Part shown: piece by piece, positions 35,747-49,760 of the stretch
How the letters are laid out: each line of letters begins with the position of its first letter
Numbering within the stretch: the stretch's first letter is position 1
From: Ananas comosus
Lineage: Eukaryota > Streptophyta > Magnoliopsida > Poales > Bromeliaceae
DNA length: 64,000 nucleotides
NCBI RefSeq assembly: GCF_001540865.1
Contig: NC_033632.1
Span: 5,897,629-5,961,628 of the forward strand
Direction of reading: 5' to 3'
Notes under the pieces: model-generated
The model's database searches: none
What the model was told of the DNA's origin: nothing
Seen by the model: only the letters and a program-made list of their open reading frames with translations
Position numbers and translations under genes: made by a program

Positions 35747-38700
35747 TCAGCGCCCAGGTGGCTGATCGACCACAACACAAAAGTGCACTTCAGGGCTCAC
35801 TGCACTTACCGCCGAGGCCTGAGAAACAACCACCGTATGGAGGCCGCTCTCGAGGCTAGCATTGTCATCACTTCCCGCGCTCGAGTTCGAGTTTTCGGAC
35901 CGAACTGGGCGTAGCAAACCCTGTAAACGCACTAGGTAACTCTGCCCCGCTGGTTGGGACCTCGCGACGTACCTGCATAGTCACAAGTTAAAGACGAAGT
36001 TTGAGGAATGTACAGGGAAAAAGATCGGAAGTCCGGTTAATAAACTGTAGATGCAAAATGTTAAAATTATATATAAAAGGTAATTACTGTATTCAAGAAA
36101 AAAGGGCAATGCTGGAAATCCATTATTGGGCTGAAGTATCTGTAAGAAATTCCAGAATTTGTTTTGATTAAATGAATAAAAATGTATAACATTAAGAACA
36201 TACAAATGCAAGATTCCTTATGCAATTATCTAATTTTCGTTGAGACTATAAAATGTTTGAAAGACAATAGAATAATTCATTTTGACTAAAAATAATTCAT
36301 AAATTGCTTGTATTTGCTGGTGATTTTCTTTCTAGCATCCATGGATTAGCGAATAACTCAACAAATATTTGTCCAACTGGAGGTTTACAAACTTTTCCAA
36401 AAGTAGAGACTTTTGTAACCATGCATACCTGGTGGCGGTGGCTGTCGTCACCTCGGTCGTGGTGGAGGGCAGCCGGTCGGATTCTGGACGGAGGTTGGAG
36501 AGAGCGCTTAGGTCAAGATTGGGGAAGACAGAGCATCGGCATCTAGGGCATTTTACGTTCAATCGTAGCCATTGGTCGATGCACTCCACGTGGAAGTTGT
36601 GAGCACATGGAAGGCCTCGAACCTGCTTAAATAAAAACAACTAAGATTAGGGCGTGCTTGACCCGGCTAGAGCTTCCGCAATTGGTTTTAATACTGTTCA
36701 AAGAAGTGCTAGATAGCTTTCTTGTTAAAATCTTATCTGCAGCTTCCTGCAGTAGCAGAACTAGAAGCTTCCAAAAGGAGCTTCTGTTGTTAGGGCCAAA
36801 ACTGCTTTCTAGTTTCCCACTACTTTAAACCATTTCACTCGAATGCCTAAATTTTAAAAGCTTCTGCTTTCCAAAGTAGAGAAGCTACTCCAAAAGCCAA
36901 CCAAAGCAAGCACTTAATTCACAGGAATGAAGGATTCACCAAGCCATCAAAAGTTTGAGAACTTGTTCCAAACGTTTTAAGTTCCATGGACGTTTCAATA
37001 TTTATGGCAGCATGATCAAGTTATTATAATAAATTAGCAAAATGAAATTAAAATGAAAATACCTCGTTGCCTACACGGAATTCTTCAAGGCAAATAGGAC
37101 ATTCACTGCAGTCGGTCGGAACAGCTTTCAACCGGAACTTTGGGAGCTCTTGAATAAGTGCCTCAACAGCTTCTCTCTATATTTACAAAGCTTCTCAGAA
37201 ACCTAAAATAAGTAAGTCTATTGCAACTATAGTTGGAGAAAATGTAAGAAAAAGTAACATACAAGCCATAGGGAATTAGGGATATAGAAAACTAAAAACA
37301 AATGGTTTTAGTGATCGATAATACACGAAAATTAAAGGATGACGCCGACACTAAAAATTTACCTCAGTAACTAAATATAACAAAATTCTAGCACCCTATC
37401 CAGTGAAATTAATACCTGGACCAGGTCCACTACATCAGCCTTGGACTGCCCATCCCATCTCTTCTTCGTCCCCTCCTCCTGCTGAATTGAAGCCTTTCCC
37501 AAATCAAAAAGTAGTTCTGTTCAAAGTAGCGTCGACTGAAAATAGAGAGAGATAGAGGGAAATGGGCTGGGCAGTCCACGGCTCATGCGCTGGACAAGCT
37601 CAAGGTAATAATTTCTCATCCAACAGGGTTTTGTCATCGTATATGGCTATGTGCTATGGACCAGGGGATTCTTTTTTGACATCTTCATACACCATTATTA
37701 AGTATTTCCAGAAATGTTAGCCAACAAAAAAATATGAAGGAAAAATTGAACCAAAACGGTACAAAGTACGAACAAAAAAGGAGAAATTTACCTGTGCGTA
37801 ACTAGCCATTTATGTATGTCCTTGCAAAATCTGAAGCTTTGTATATTCTTTCAAGAACTTGATTTCTTACTTATATAGTCTTATATTTACAAAAATGAAT
37901 CTCTTCAAAAACCTTTATTTAATATAAAACTGACTTGCCCCATGGATTGGATGATTCCCCAACTTAAACTAATTGTAGTTCTGTAAGAAACTGCAATTTC
38001 CAAAGAAAAGTACCAATTTAAAAAGTGTGTAAGGACAACTCTTTTACAGGGAAAATCACCTGGGTCGGTGTTAAATAGAGACCAGGATGATACGCAGTAT
38101 CTTGACCCATTGCTCTCAGTTCCTGACCAGCGGCTTCAAATGTCCAATCAGGTACACGAATCATGTCAACCAGAACCTGCATAGATCATAACCAACATAC
38201 CTATCAAATAATACTTCTATTCATTGAATAGAAATATATGCATGACAGATTCATGAGAGAGAGAAAAGAGAACCTTCTAAGAGTAGAATCCAAAACACAT
38301 ATTACATTCCTGATTTACAGTAAAAGTTAGTTCCCATCGCACTCAATGAATCCAACATACATGACTTAGTGAAGTGCACCCTTTCTGCACAAACAGAATT
38401 GTACTCTCTGAGACGTATGGTCTTGTACTCACCACGCTCTTCGATCTTTTTTTGAATGCAGCCACAGATACCCTGTTATCTATTATAAGTACTTCCAGAT
38501 GATGACAAGAACCAGGGATTGGGGGATCGACGTTTCCTTCCTTTTTGGACTAAAGTGCAAAAGAGCCCCATAAATTTATTGCAATTACCACTTCTCCCAG
38601 TGAACTTTGAAATTTAATTTTTAGACCATTATCCCCTCTCCACAATCAAGTATTTGTTGAAAAATATAACAAATACTTGATACTACATAAAAGTAGTGAA

Positions 38701-41700
38701 ACGGCCCTTCTTATTCCCCAATCCCTTTATTTCCTACTTCCAAAGAATTTTTCCATGTATAACTGAATGATGGCTAACAGAAGCAGCCACACTGATAAGG
38801 GATTAAAATGAAATGTAATATGAAGGTCTCTAACGCTCAGGGAGGAAAGTCGGGGGGAGTGCATTTTAGTTTTCTTTTTGTTTTTTTTTCTTTTTCTTTT
38901 GAGAATCATTCTTCAACATGTGTGGCTACAGTTCAACGTGTTGAATGAATGAACGTACAAAATTGCCCATACAGTGGTGCAACAGATTAGAACAAGTATG
39001 CATAATCGATATGTATCTCCCTACAAGATTATCTACAATTGTACATAATTACACTTTAAAAATGTTAGCTAAGACAAGACGATATACAGGCAAAAGTTCC
39101 ATATTTAGCACTTACAAGGTTTTCTATTCTTTTAATAAGTTAGTATATATATGGTCTTGTGCTTTCCAGTTTCCAGAGACATTCAGACATCATTATACGA
39201 CAAAAGTTCTTAAAAAAAACGTCTTTGAAACTAGAACCAAACCTAGAAAAAGGTGTTTGGTCTTCTTTTAATTATAAAATTGTTTCTGTAACTTAATGTG
39301 GATTTTGTAGAACCTACAGATGCGAAGGCAATCCATTAAGAACCCTTACCCCATATTCTGAAATTGGAATTCCCTGCTGTGCCCGCAGCACTAAGTGTGC
39401 ATTCCTTCGAGTTAACCACTGAAAAAAGGAGGGAAAGAAGAAACAAAAATCCAAGTAAAAACCAAAACAAAATACAGATACTTCACAACATAACTTAGCA
39501 TGTTTAATGTAAAGAATCTGAATATGTTAGCTAAATTTGAACTAGCAGTAAATGACAGATCACAAACCTTTCCTGCAGAAACACATGCAATACAAACAAG
39601 TCCACAGTAGCTGAAAAGCAACCATATAAGAAAGCCCCATTTTTGACCTTCCTCTGGTAACTGCATTCATTAGAAAACTACGCATTTGAATATCTATACA
39701 GGTGGGCCTATTTGAGACTACAAGGAAATTGAGCACAAATTTACAACATAAGAACTTACACAACTCCTCGCACTAGTAAACCATAACGTTCCAATCACTG
39801 TCCAAACCCATAAAAAGGGATAGAGCAGAAGAACAAGAACTGAAAGAACCACAATTCTACCACAAAAACGTGCATATCTCTGCTGCCATCCAAGATCTCT
39901 GTACAGGCATTGTTCAAAAAGAGGGGAAGAACAGACCATTGCAAGTATTAGAAGCATTAGGCAAAAAATCAAGTACGGTAGTACAACAATGGAAATTATA
40001 TAATTAAAAAAAGGAAAACAGTGATCATTTTAGCAAGACATAGATATTCATTATAACTCTGATACATAATCAGTAAGGACCTCAGTTGATATATGCCTTG
40101 GAAACAGACAAGTTCGACACCACTAACGATATCTGTCATTCAAGTCCATACGTAACTGGTGCACTCCGGTGTTAGTAGGTCAGGTTAATTTGCATTGAGT
40201 TATTTATTTTAATCAATAACTTGGTTGCAGCCTAAAAACAAGTTTAGATCAAGTCTAGACCAATGTCTAATGACTTTTCTATTATTTAGGTTTTCTGGAT
40301 GGTGTTTATGAGTTTATCCATTTTTTGTGTGCTAAGGAAGAATATGGTTTATGAAACTATTCAAATATAGGCTGTAGAGCAATCAGTGTAGACACATTGT
40401 ATGGAGCCAAAAGAGCCTTATCTAGTTAGTAAGGTAAGGGCTTTAGGTTTATATTTGGGTAGACAATCATGAAACTCAAATTAGGAAATTCTCGATTCTA
40501 GTACAAAGTAAACTGACTAGAGAAAAATGAAACGATACATAAGAATCATAATGACATGAGAAGCATCACTGGATATAATGCATCTAATAAGCACCAAACA
40601 ATGCATTATGATACCAGAATAAGTTAAATATACAACTTCAATCCATATGAAAACACAGCTTTGAGATAAAGAATAGTCCCAAGCTAACTGTCTTTGAGAG
40701 TATAAGCTTAAACCCGAAAATAGATTCCCTAGGAAAGTTTCATGACAGTTTACCTTGATTTTGGAGTTACCGGTAAAATCAAGAAGCTCCAGCCGCTTTT
40801 AATCAGTTTTTCTTTCTGTAATTTCTACTTGTACAGATTAGCTCAATCAGATATGATTACTAGTTTCTCAATGAAACCTGCTTGTTTCAGCTAAAACAAA
40901 CATAGTATGTAGATTTGACTTGGCTTAAGTAATATTGATCAGTTTCAAATGAAACTGAGATTATGGCTTATGGGCATTAGAAATAGAGCACTTCAAATCA
41001 TCCAAGTTGAGCCCTTGAATTTATTTTGGATGACAAATGTGCCCTATAGACCTAAAATATGTGCAATTTATATTATAATTTATCCATGAACGTCATATAG
41101 TTTTTAGCAAGAAAAAGTGTTAATCACTTTCTCTTCATTTTGCCCTCATGGCTGTCGTTGTTGGGCCTCTATCTGCTAATACTGGTTATTTGCATAATTA
41201 TGCCTCATAGAAGAAGAAAACTCTCAATAGATCTATAGAGTAATTTATCTTGCTATATCATTCAAACCCCTCAGGGACTAGAACAAATTATGTAATCGCT
41301 ACTTGGTTGCAAAAAAAACCAAAACTTCAACCTCTGAGGTAGACAACATTACCCAAGAAATGGTTTATTGGATATTGGTTCCAAAGTGATCTCCCTTTTA
41401 ACCAATTTGCCTCGTGTTCAGGATTTTGAAATCATTTAGTGAAGAACTCTACTCAGATTAATAGCAAATAAAGTTTATAAACCCTTCCAAATTCTCTACT
41501 GTTCAGTTTTTGCTTCAAAGAAGCCTCGAAAAAGCTTGTAGGAGGATGATGATTTTCCATTGGCGAATTTCCATTTTTCAAAGCTCTAACTGTTGAGTAA
41601 AAAGCATAGAACTCTACCAAACACATTAAATCAATGAAGACAATGCAATTTAAAAACCTCCCAATGGCAAAAAAAATCCCCGAGAAATGCTTGCGCAAGA

Positions 41701-44700
41701 ACAACACTAAAACCTGAACAAATCTAAATAAAAAATGCTAATGTACATAAGACCGAAGCAAGGTCCACGACTATAAGGGATTTATGCAAGTTCAGCTTTG
41801 GATTTTTAGGTAGCAGCTATTGCCTTTAAATGTCAGTTTATATATTAAAGATGCACAATCTTTGCAAATTTGAAACCAATTGTAAATGAAATTTTGTTTG
41901 GTCGTTTGGCTACTATGATGATGTATACTCTATACATCAGATGGCACATGAAAATCGAACCGAAAATAAACCCTCAGCGAACAACGGAGAAAGATGAGAA
42001 ACAACATAACGAATGAGCCTATGGAAATGGGAATAAACCATTCATATATATATAGAAGCCAGGTAAGGAAAACCGAATAGTGAAAATAAATATATTTTGC
42101 TCAGACTCCTCCGACCATCGAACATTATTAGATTGGCGCCGAAACCTGGCCACTCAGTACTGGAGATTGAGTTACAACCGACATGTATACCGAAAGCATT
42201 CTTAGCCCAAATAAGAGCAACTGGTTGATTAGGAAAAAGGCCATCCAAAGTGCCCCTACCACCAGTGAAGAAGTAGACCAATTGGTTGCCTATGAAGTAG
42301 GCCATCCAAAGTGCCCCTATCACCAGTGGAGAAGTAGGCCATTGAAAATGCCCCTATCATCAACCAAGAAGGCCCGGCACGTTCTCAATTATCGCAAGTA
42401 TCTCACATTCAAGGGGAAGGTCATCATAGCATGGGACAAAAAGAAGTGAAGAGAAACTCTGGAAAAATAGAATGACTGGACTAAAAGCGAGGAAAGCAAA
42501 GTACCCCAAAAGCAACAAAACATTATCACAAACCACGCCGATCTTAATTCAACATATGCAGGAGTAAATCAAAATATGTCGCATTAAGAATTCAACATAT
42601 TGAATTCTGAACCACCTAGCCGAAATCTGAATTCAATATGCTGAATTCAACATATTGCCTAGCTGAATTAAGCTGAATTCAGAATTCTCGATGGAATTTC
42701 GAATTGTGTTGATGAATTCTGTATCCCACGCAATTGCCAAGCTTATATCGGAGACCATCAACTAAACAATCTCAGCAGTCAGATGATCTATTGCACATGA
42801 TAGTAATCTTAAGCATAAAAGATAGTACTTAAAATCATTTAATTTGACATTACAAATTTGAGCACACTGAAGAGAAAAAATTAAATACTAAAATCAAACT
42901 GAAAAGACCAGGTTGCTAGTTCTTTTTTTCGAACGAGGGCTAGGAGCATACTGACATTCAATCATTTCACATACTAAATTTCACCAATAGTCTTATAGAA
43001 TTCAGATTACTGAATTCCAACCGGTTGATATCTAACATTCAAGGAAGAAATAAATCCTAAAGGCTTGTAGGATTGTTGAGGTAGAGAAAATAAATTAAAC
43101 CAACTAGAAAGTTTATGCATCTTGAAAAGAGCTTGACATTGAAATAAAACGGCCGAGAGACGGAAGGGAAGCTCAAATTACGTGTCATAGTTTAAGCCCA
43201 AAGTACATACTGCATCCTCTTGTAGAAATGGGTAACACTTAAAACCACACGATCTAGACACAGAATTCAAAAAACATGCCTGGTTCCCCTTTAGGAATGT
43301 TGAGGTGGAGCAAGCAAATTAAATCAATTGCAAACTTTATGCATCTTGAAAAGAGCTTGAAACCTTTAGAGGACTAACCAACACATAAAATCAAACAGCC
43401 TAGGCACGGTAGGGAAGGAAGCTCAAAGTACATGCTAAATTTTAAACCCTGTGCGCACCATATTTTACAAAATAAAGGATAGGACGGAAGGAGCCGACAA
43501 CACATGCCAAAAGCTACAAAGTTTAGCATACAGTACAAAGATTATTTTACAAATAAGGAAAAAACGAAGCATTATAAGCTATGAGAATCAACTCCGAAGT
43601 ACAAAAAGAGCTGAAGGAAGACCCGGACACCTAAGAAACACTAAAGGAAAGGGAGAAAGGAAGCAGCAGCAAGAAGCAGGCGCAAGCTTGCAGTACAGTA
43701 TGAAGCCTAAGGAAGAAGTGCAGGACTAAGAAGCTGACTGTGATTCAGAGGGGTTAGTCGCCACAGCAGTTTGGTCCGCACGAAGGTGATTGATGGCCGC
43801 ATGATATTCGTCAATCGTACGGCGCATTTTCACGTGCTCATCTATATACCTCACTTTTTCGGCAACAAAAGAAGCGTAACAATCTCTCAGAATACTGTGT
43901 TCACGCTTCAATTTATTGAACTGCCCAAGGAGGTCACTGTATTGTACCGTAACATTATCATACATACTTTTATACATTACGCAGTCATCATAATTTATAT
44001 CTTTTATATGCAGATCAAGCTCAGCCTTCATTCGCTGGATTGCCACACGGGCTGAATCATCCTTTGCCAGGAAAAAATCAGGGGATGGAGCACCCCAACA
44101 GCGTGCAATTTCAACAATCGCCCCACTGCATGCAATAGGAAGGTCTATATACGCTACGAACCAGCCTTCAGCAGCGACAGTTGCAACACAATTAGGCCCA
44201 ATTTCTCACAAATTTCAGTAATTTACTAAAAGAGAGCTAAACAACCGACATCCTAACAACTGTAGTTAAAATGAAAATCGGAGAATGAAGCAACCAATTT
44301 AGAGAAGACCACTTATCAAGCAATCAATAGATCAATAGATCGATCCAATTTTTTTCAAAAAAATTTGTCGAGTATAAGGGTGCGAGCAGATGAATTGGAA
44401 AATATCAGAAGGCACAAACGACAAAATATGCTTTCTTCCAACTGAAATTTACATTAATAGAGAGTAATAGGGTAGACCTCCACCCCTTGCTTTGTTTTCT
44501 TAAAATATTTCTTAAGTATAAGGGTATGAACAAGGACCTTAGAAAGCATCAAAGCGATGCCATTCCTTAAAAAGATTTGCTTCGTTTTCTTAAAATATTT
44601 CTTAAGTATAAGGATATGAACAGGGACCTTAGAAAACATCAGAGTGATCTCATTTCTTAAAAAGATTTGTTAAGAGATTGCTGAATTATGTATATCATAA

Positions 44701-47693
44701 TTTAGAGCGAATAGACTGAGCCACCACTCACCAAAAGGACCGAGAAAACAAAAGTGTAGGAACAGTAAGGAAAGCTGGGCGCTGAATAGGCCACAGTAGC
44801 GGACAACCTAGAAGAAAAGCCAAAGTAGTGACATCAGCCACTCCAAATTTTCTGTAAAAAATTATATAAAATCAATTATCCAAACCTTGGGAACCAAGGC
44901 AACCACCTCAAAGTGCAGAGAGTATTATAGAAAGGCCTAGTAGAACACCAAAAGCACAGGGGATTGACTCCTTTCTCTAACAGCCAACGGAATCTAAAGC
45001 AAACCTTCTAAATGGAGGTAGAGCGTGGAGAGTCTCACGGGAGGAGCTACCAGAACACCAGAAGTAGAGGGATCAACTCTATGAATAGGGTCTCAAAAGC
45101 CTAAAGTCTGTAAATGGAGGCAACCAATTCGTGGCATCTCTGTATAGATGCAGGGATATTTATAGGCTCTTGCTGCAACTAGGGAGCGAGAGGGGGATGG
45201 GGATGTGGGAGAGTGGGGATGTGGGGCAGGTTGCCTTGGGGGACCGACCGTACCACCACGGGATGAGAGAGGGATGAGGGGAGAGAAAGGCGACGGAGTA
45301 GATCAGAGAGTGGAAAAGCACCTATCGTAGGTGAAGGGATCAAGAGGCCTACAGAAAGTTGGATAGTGCAATAGGCTACAATTATTAGGCACCACAAACA
45401 CTATGGGCATGAGGGAACCCACACCCGGTGGCGGCGCAGAGGAAGGGGGCGAAGCTCGGGCAGGCGAAGGGAGAGGCGTACGCCAAATTAGATTGTAGAA
45501 TAGGCTGTAATAATTACGTACCATAAACGTTATGGGTATCAAGCAACCCACATCCGGCGGCGGCGGGGAGAAGGACGACGATGCCCATCGCAAACAGAGG
45601 GGAGTAGGATACGGCGCACGTGCGGAGAAGTACCACGATGCCCATCGCAAACAGAGGAGTTGGGGTATGGCGCACGCCTGCGGAGCTAGGCCTCCTGCCA
45701 CGCCGTGCGCCCGCACGTACGGGGGACCAACAACTCTCCGCATCCTGCGGGATCTGCGAGGGTTAGGCGTGCGACAAGCCATACGCCGCACCATTGGAGG
45801 AGAGGGGGAGAGAAACGACGGTTCGGGAGACACGGGGCGGGCAACACGTAAGCCCGCCCAGTGATAGTGAGAGGAGTTCGGGAGAGAGGGATCGGGAGAG
45901 GAGGGGTTCGGGAGAGAGGGTTCGAGAGACGGGGGCGGGCGACACGTAACCCTTCCGAGAACTCACGTTTTAATATATCTATAGATTTGGTTGATCAACA
46001 AACTGGAAAAAAAATGTTTAAATTCAATCCAAAATGTATATGCAATATAAGCGCCAAGTGGCATTCCTCTTAAATTCTATATTTCATACAGGTAGCATTA
46101 GGTTTCACTAGAGACTATCAAAAATTAAGATACATAAAGAAACAACAGCAAAGCTTGAAGTACTTACAAGCCCATTCCAGCAGCAAGTCCATTGTCTACA
46201 AACATCAAAAGCCGGAAAATGAAGACTGTTGTGTAGTCAACCTGAAAGCCAAAATCATCTCTTAAGTTCACACCCAAGGATCGATTAAAAACCAGCTAGA
46301 AGCTAAAGCTACCAACTGCTTTAGAAACTTACCACAATCCATATATGCAATGGATGCATGCAAAGATGGAACTTTTTCCAGTTGATCGAAACAATAATTC
46401 TAGCATGATACAGTCAAGAAGTACATCCTCACCAAATTCTGACTCTCAAAATGAAATGGGGTGAATTGCACTGTTTGTTCCTAAACCATCTTTGCGAGTT
46501 TCAGTTTAGTCCCTAAATCTTAATTTTTGTTGCATTAGAGGGCTTGAACAATCAAACCCATCAATATTTATTGCCCAGAGGGATGGTAATTTGATTTGGT
46601 ATGCCTAGTCCTTGTTCCTAAGCCCGTTAAGTTACATGTGCGTGTTGTTGAATATAAATATAAAAAAACCGTTCTCTAAAAGCTTGAGCTTTTAGAGATA
46701 AAATGGTTATTTCACATTATCTCACATGATATTAGAGCAAGAGGTCTCGAATTCGAATCTTACCAAGCTCCTAGTCTCATTTAGCTTCCTTTCATTTAAT
46801 CAAGTTCCTGCCTCTATTAACATCTCAAACTCAAATGTAAAGGAGAGTGTTGAATATAAAATATAAGAACACTGTTCTCTTTTATGCAGACATGAGGGGA
46901 AGCGCTCAATATAAAATATATAAACACTATTCTCTTTCACACATGCCAAAAGACTTCTTGATTTGCAGGATTAATGCCTTCAAAAGTCTTTAGAAACCTT
47001 AATTAGTGTAGTAATCATAAAATATATAAACACTATTCTCTTTCACACATGTCAAAAGACTTCTTGATTTGCAGGATTAATGCCTTCAAAAGTCTTTAGA
47101 AACCTTAATTAGTGTAGTAATCATGCTATTATCGTTAAAAACAGCAGCTAACAGGTTTAGAAACAGTGACTTGACATGTCACTTCAGATTTTCATTGGCT
47201 CAATTACACCCTACAACATTGCACTTTAGTGTCAATTTTCTACACTGTACTATCTTTTTTTTTTTCAAAGAAACCATTCAATTATTGTGTGCTGATCAAT
47301 CTATACACTGTACTTTGGGTTTATTTTCATTTGCTATGTGTACTACTTTCTTTTTCTAAAAGATATCAGTAAACTATCGTTTTCTTGCCAATCTCTTTAG
47401 TACTGTTGACAAATCTACTGTTTTGGACAGAAGCTAACAACTTTATTATGAGGTACGGCTTACATAGCAAGGGGAAAAAAAAATAGCCTCCAAGATAGAT
47501 TCGCCGAAACCCTCTATCAATGTTATTTTCAAGCTATTTCTAGATGTTTTCTTTTTCTTTTCTTATCAAAATAAGCCAAATATATGTTCTGCTACTTTCA
47601 ACCAATGTTTTCAATGAAATTGTTAGCTTCAATCTAAATTATAGATTTATTTTTGTACTGTAGAGATTGAGAAAATTTGATAGTTTAGTAGTG

Positions 47694-47736
<43 letters not shown>

Positions 47737-48288
47737 TGAGCTCTTATGCTTTTAAAAATATCAAGTCATTGGTGCTTGTAAGCAAGGATTTAAGTGTCGT
47801 GGCACGGGGTCGTGCCGAAAACTTGTCGGCACGGTACGGCACGGTGCGTGCCGGTCAAAAAAATTCTTGTGTGCCGATACATAATAGCATGAAATATTTA
47901 TTTTCTTTAGCAACAAAATATTATAACTATTTATTATGTCTTTTTATCACATCTTTTGAACTTTATTTAGGAAATTACTTACTAATTTAAAGAATAGAGG
48001 GTTTTGAATTGTGCCATCGGCACGGAGTTTGTATCGTACTGGTATCTTGTTGGCACGGTACGACACGGTGGATACGGCCTATGCCGACGGGTACTTAAAA
48101 CCTTGCGTGTAAGTTTTCGGCCCTTGGATTAAGGGATGTGCGGTTAGGATGATGTGGGCCCTCTAGGGTTGAGTGGGTGGTTGGTTGAATAATATGATCT
48201 AACGATTGAAAATAATCAAAGGCGTAGATCTAACGGTAAAAAATTTACAAGCACCAAGTGCTTGGTGCTTTTACAAGCACCATAGCCG

Positions 48289-48322
<34 letters not shown>

Positions 48323-48541
48323 GAGCTATAATATTTTTAAAAGTATCACCCCATTGGTGCTTTTAGGTTTCTAGCCCTTGGATCTACTCCTTAATTACTA
48401 ATAGCCATTGGATCAAACACTATTCCATCTACCACCACATACCACTACCTACCACCATCATCACAACCTTACATTCCTCCATCCAATGGTTAAAAACTCA
48501 AAACCACCATCTCATTGGTGCTTTTGAGAGTATTCTAGCTC

Positions 48542-48606
<65 letters not shown>

Positions 48607-48860
48607 GGCTGAGGCTACTATACTCTTATGAGTATAGACTTCCTGTACTCATAAATTTTTAACCGTTGATTGATGGGATGTGTGGTTAGGATGATGATGG
48701 TTCCCACTTAGAATGATAGTGGTCCCCTAGGGTTGAGTGGGTAGTTAGTTCAATAGTATGATCTAACGGGTGGAAATGATCAATAAAATAAATCTAAGGG
48801 CCGAAAACTTATGAGTATAAGGGGCCAAGGGGGCCAATACTCAAAAAAGTATAGTAGCCG

Positions 48861-48898
<38 letters not shown>

Positions 48899-49707
48899 GA
48901 GCTACTATGCTATCGGAAGCATAGAGGATCTGGTGCTTTCGATTTTTTGGCCGTTAGATCAGCCCCTTTAATCATTTTTAATCTTTGGATTAATACTACT
49001 ACCCTGTGAGGACCACTCAACCCTAGGGGTACTACTCAACCCTTGGGGGACCGCAATCATCCCAACCGTATAATTCTTAATCCAAGGGTCAAAATATCGA
49101 AAGCATCAAATGTTCTATGCTTCCGATAGTATAATAGCTCTACACTATATATATATATATATATAACAGAGCTACTAATAGTGGTAAACAGCTCGATTTA
49201 CTACTGATTTATTTTCGATGATAGAGTTTCCAAATAGACGATCGGCACGGTTGAACATGATCTAGATCATGTAAACTATCTAGAAATCAAATTTTATGCA
49301 TTTTCAACATTACTAACTGAACAATCAAAGGACCACAAAATTTGTAATTTTAATTTCTGGTCGTTTTCTCATTGAACAGTATAGAAGGGTCTAAAGTAGC
49401 TGAATTTTTGTTAGAATATTCTTTAAACTAATTCAAAACAAGATCTAGACTCAAAATATTGAATACAAAAATTATATTATCATTTTTTGAAGGATATTTA
49501 TTTCCAGCCCTTCAGTTTATGTCTACCTGATGGACAAGAAAACAATATCGAAAAAGCAAGAAATTTAATTTTCAAATAGTTTAAATTGTATAGATCATGT
49601 TCGACGGTGTCGATTGTCGATTTGAAAGCTCTATCATAGAAAATTGATCGGTAGCAAACTGGGCCGTCTACCACCGACAGTAGCCCAGCTCAACAGTATA
49701 GCAAATG

Positions 49708-49760
<53 letters not shown>

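Larger units (their letters stand above)
39899..46167. other. Intron 4 of the E3 ligase gene
   Basis: A 6.3 kb intron, far longer than the gene's other introns except intron 2. From about 39920 to 42000 it is AT-rich with no recognisable feature. From 42190 to 45960 it holds tandem and dispersed repeats, an open frame on the same strand (43726-44204), a TATA-like site and a GC-rich block, which together look like a foreign insertion. Its limits are not defined. Confidence 0.6.

Noticed and set aside
45303..45833. 176-codon Pro/Arg-rich minus-strand frame
   Set aside because: It follows the direct DNA repeats and GC-rich composition (APYPTPLCLRWAS repeated); no conserved domain.
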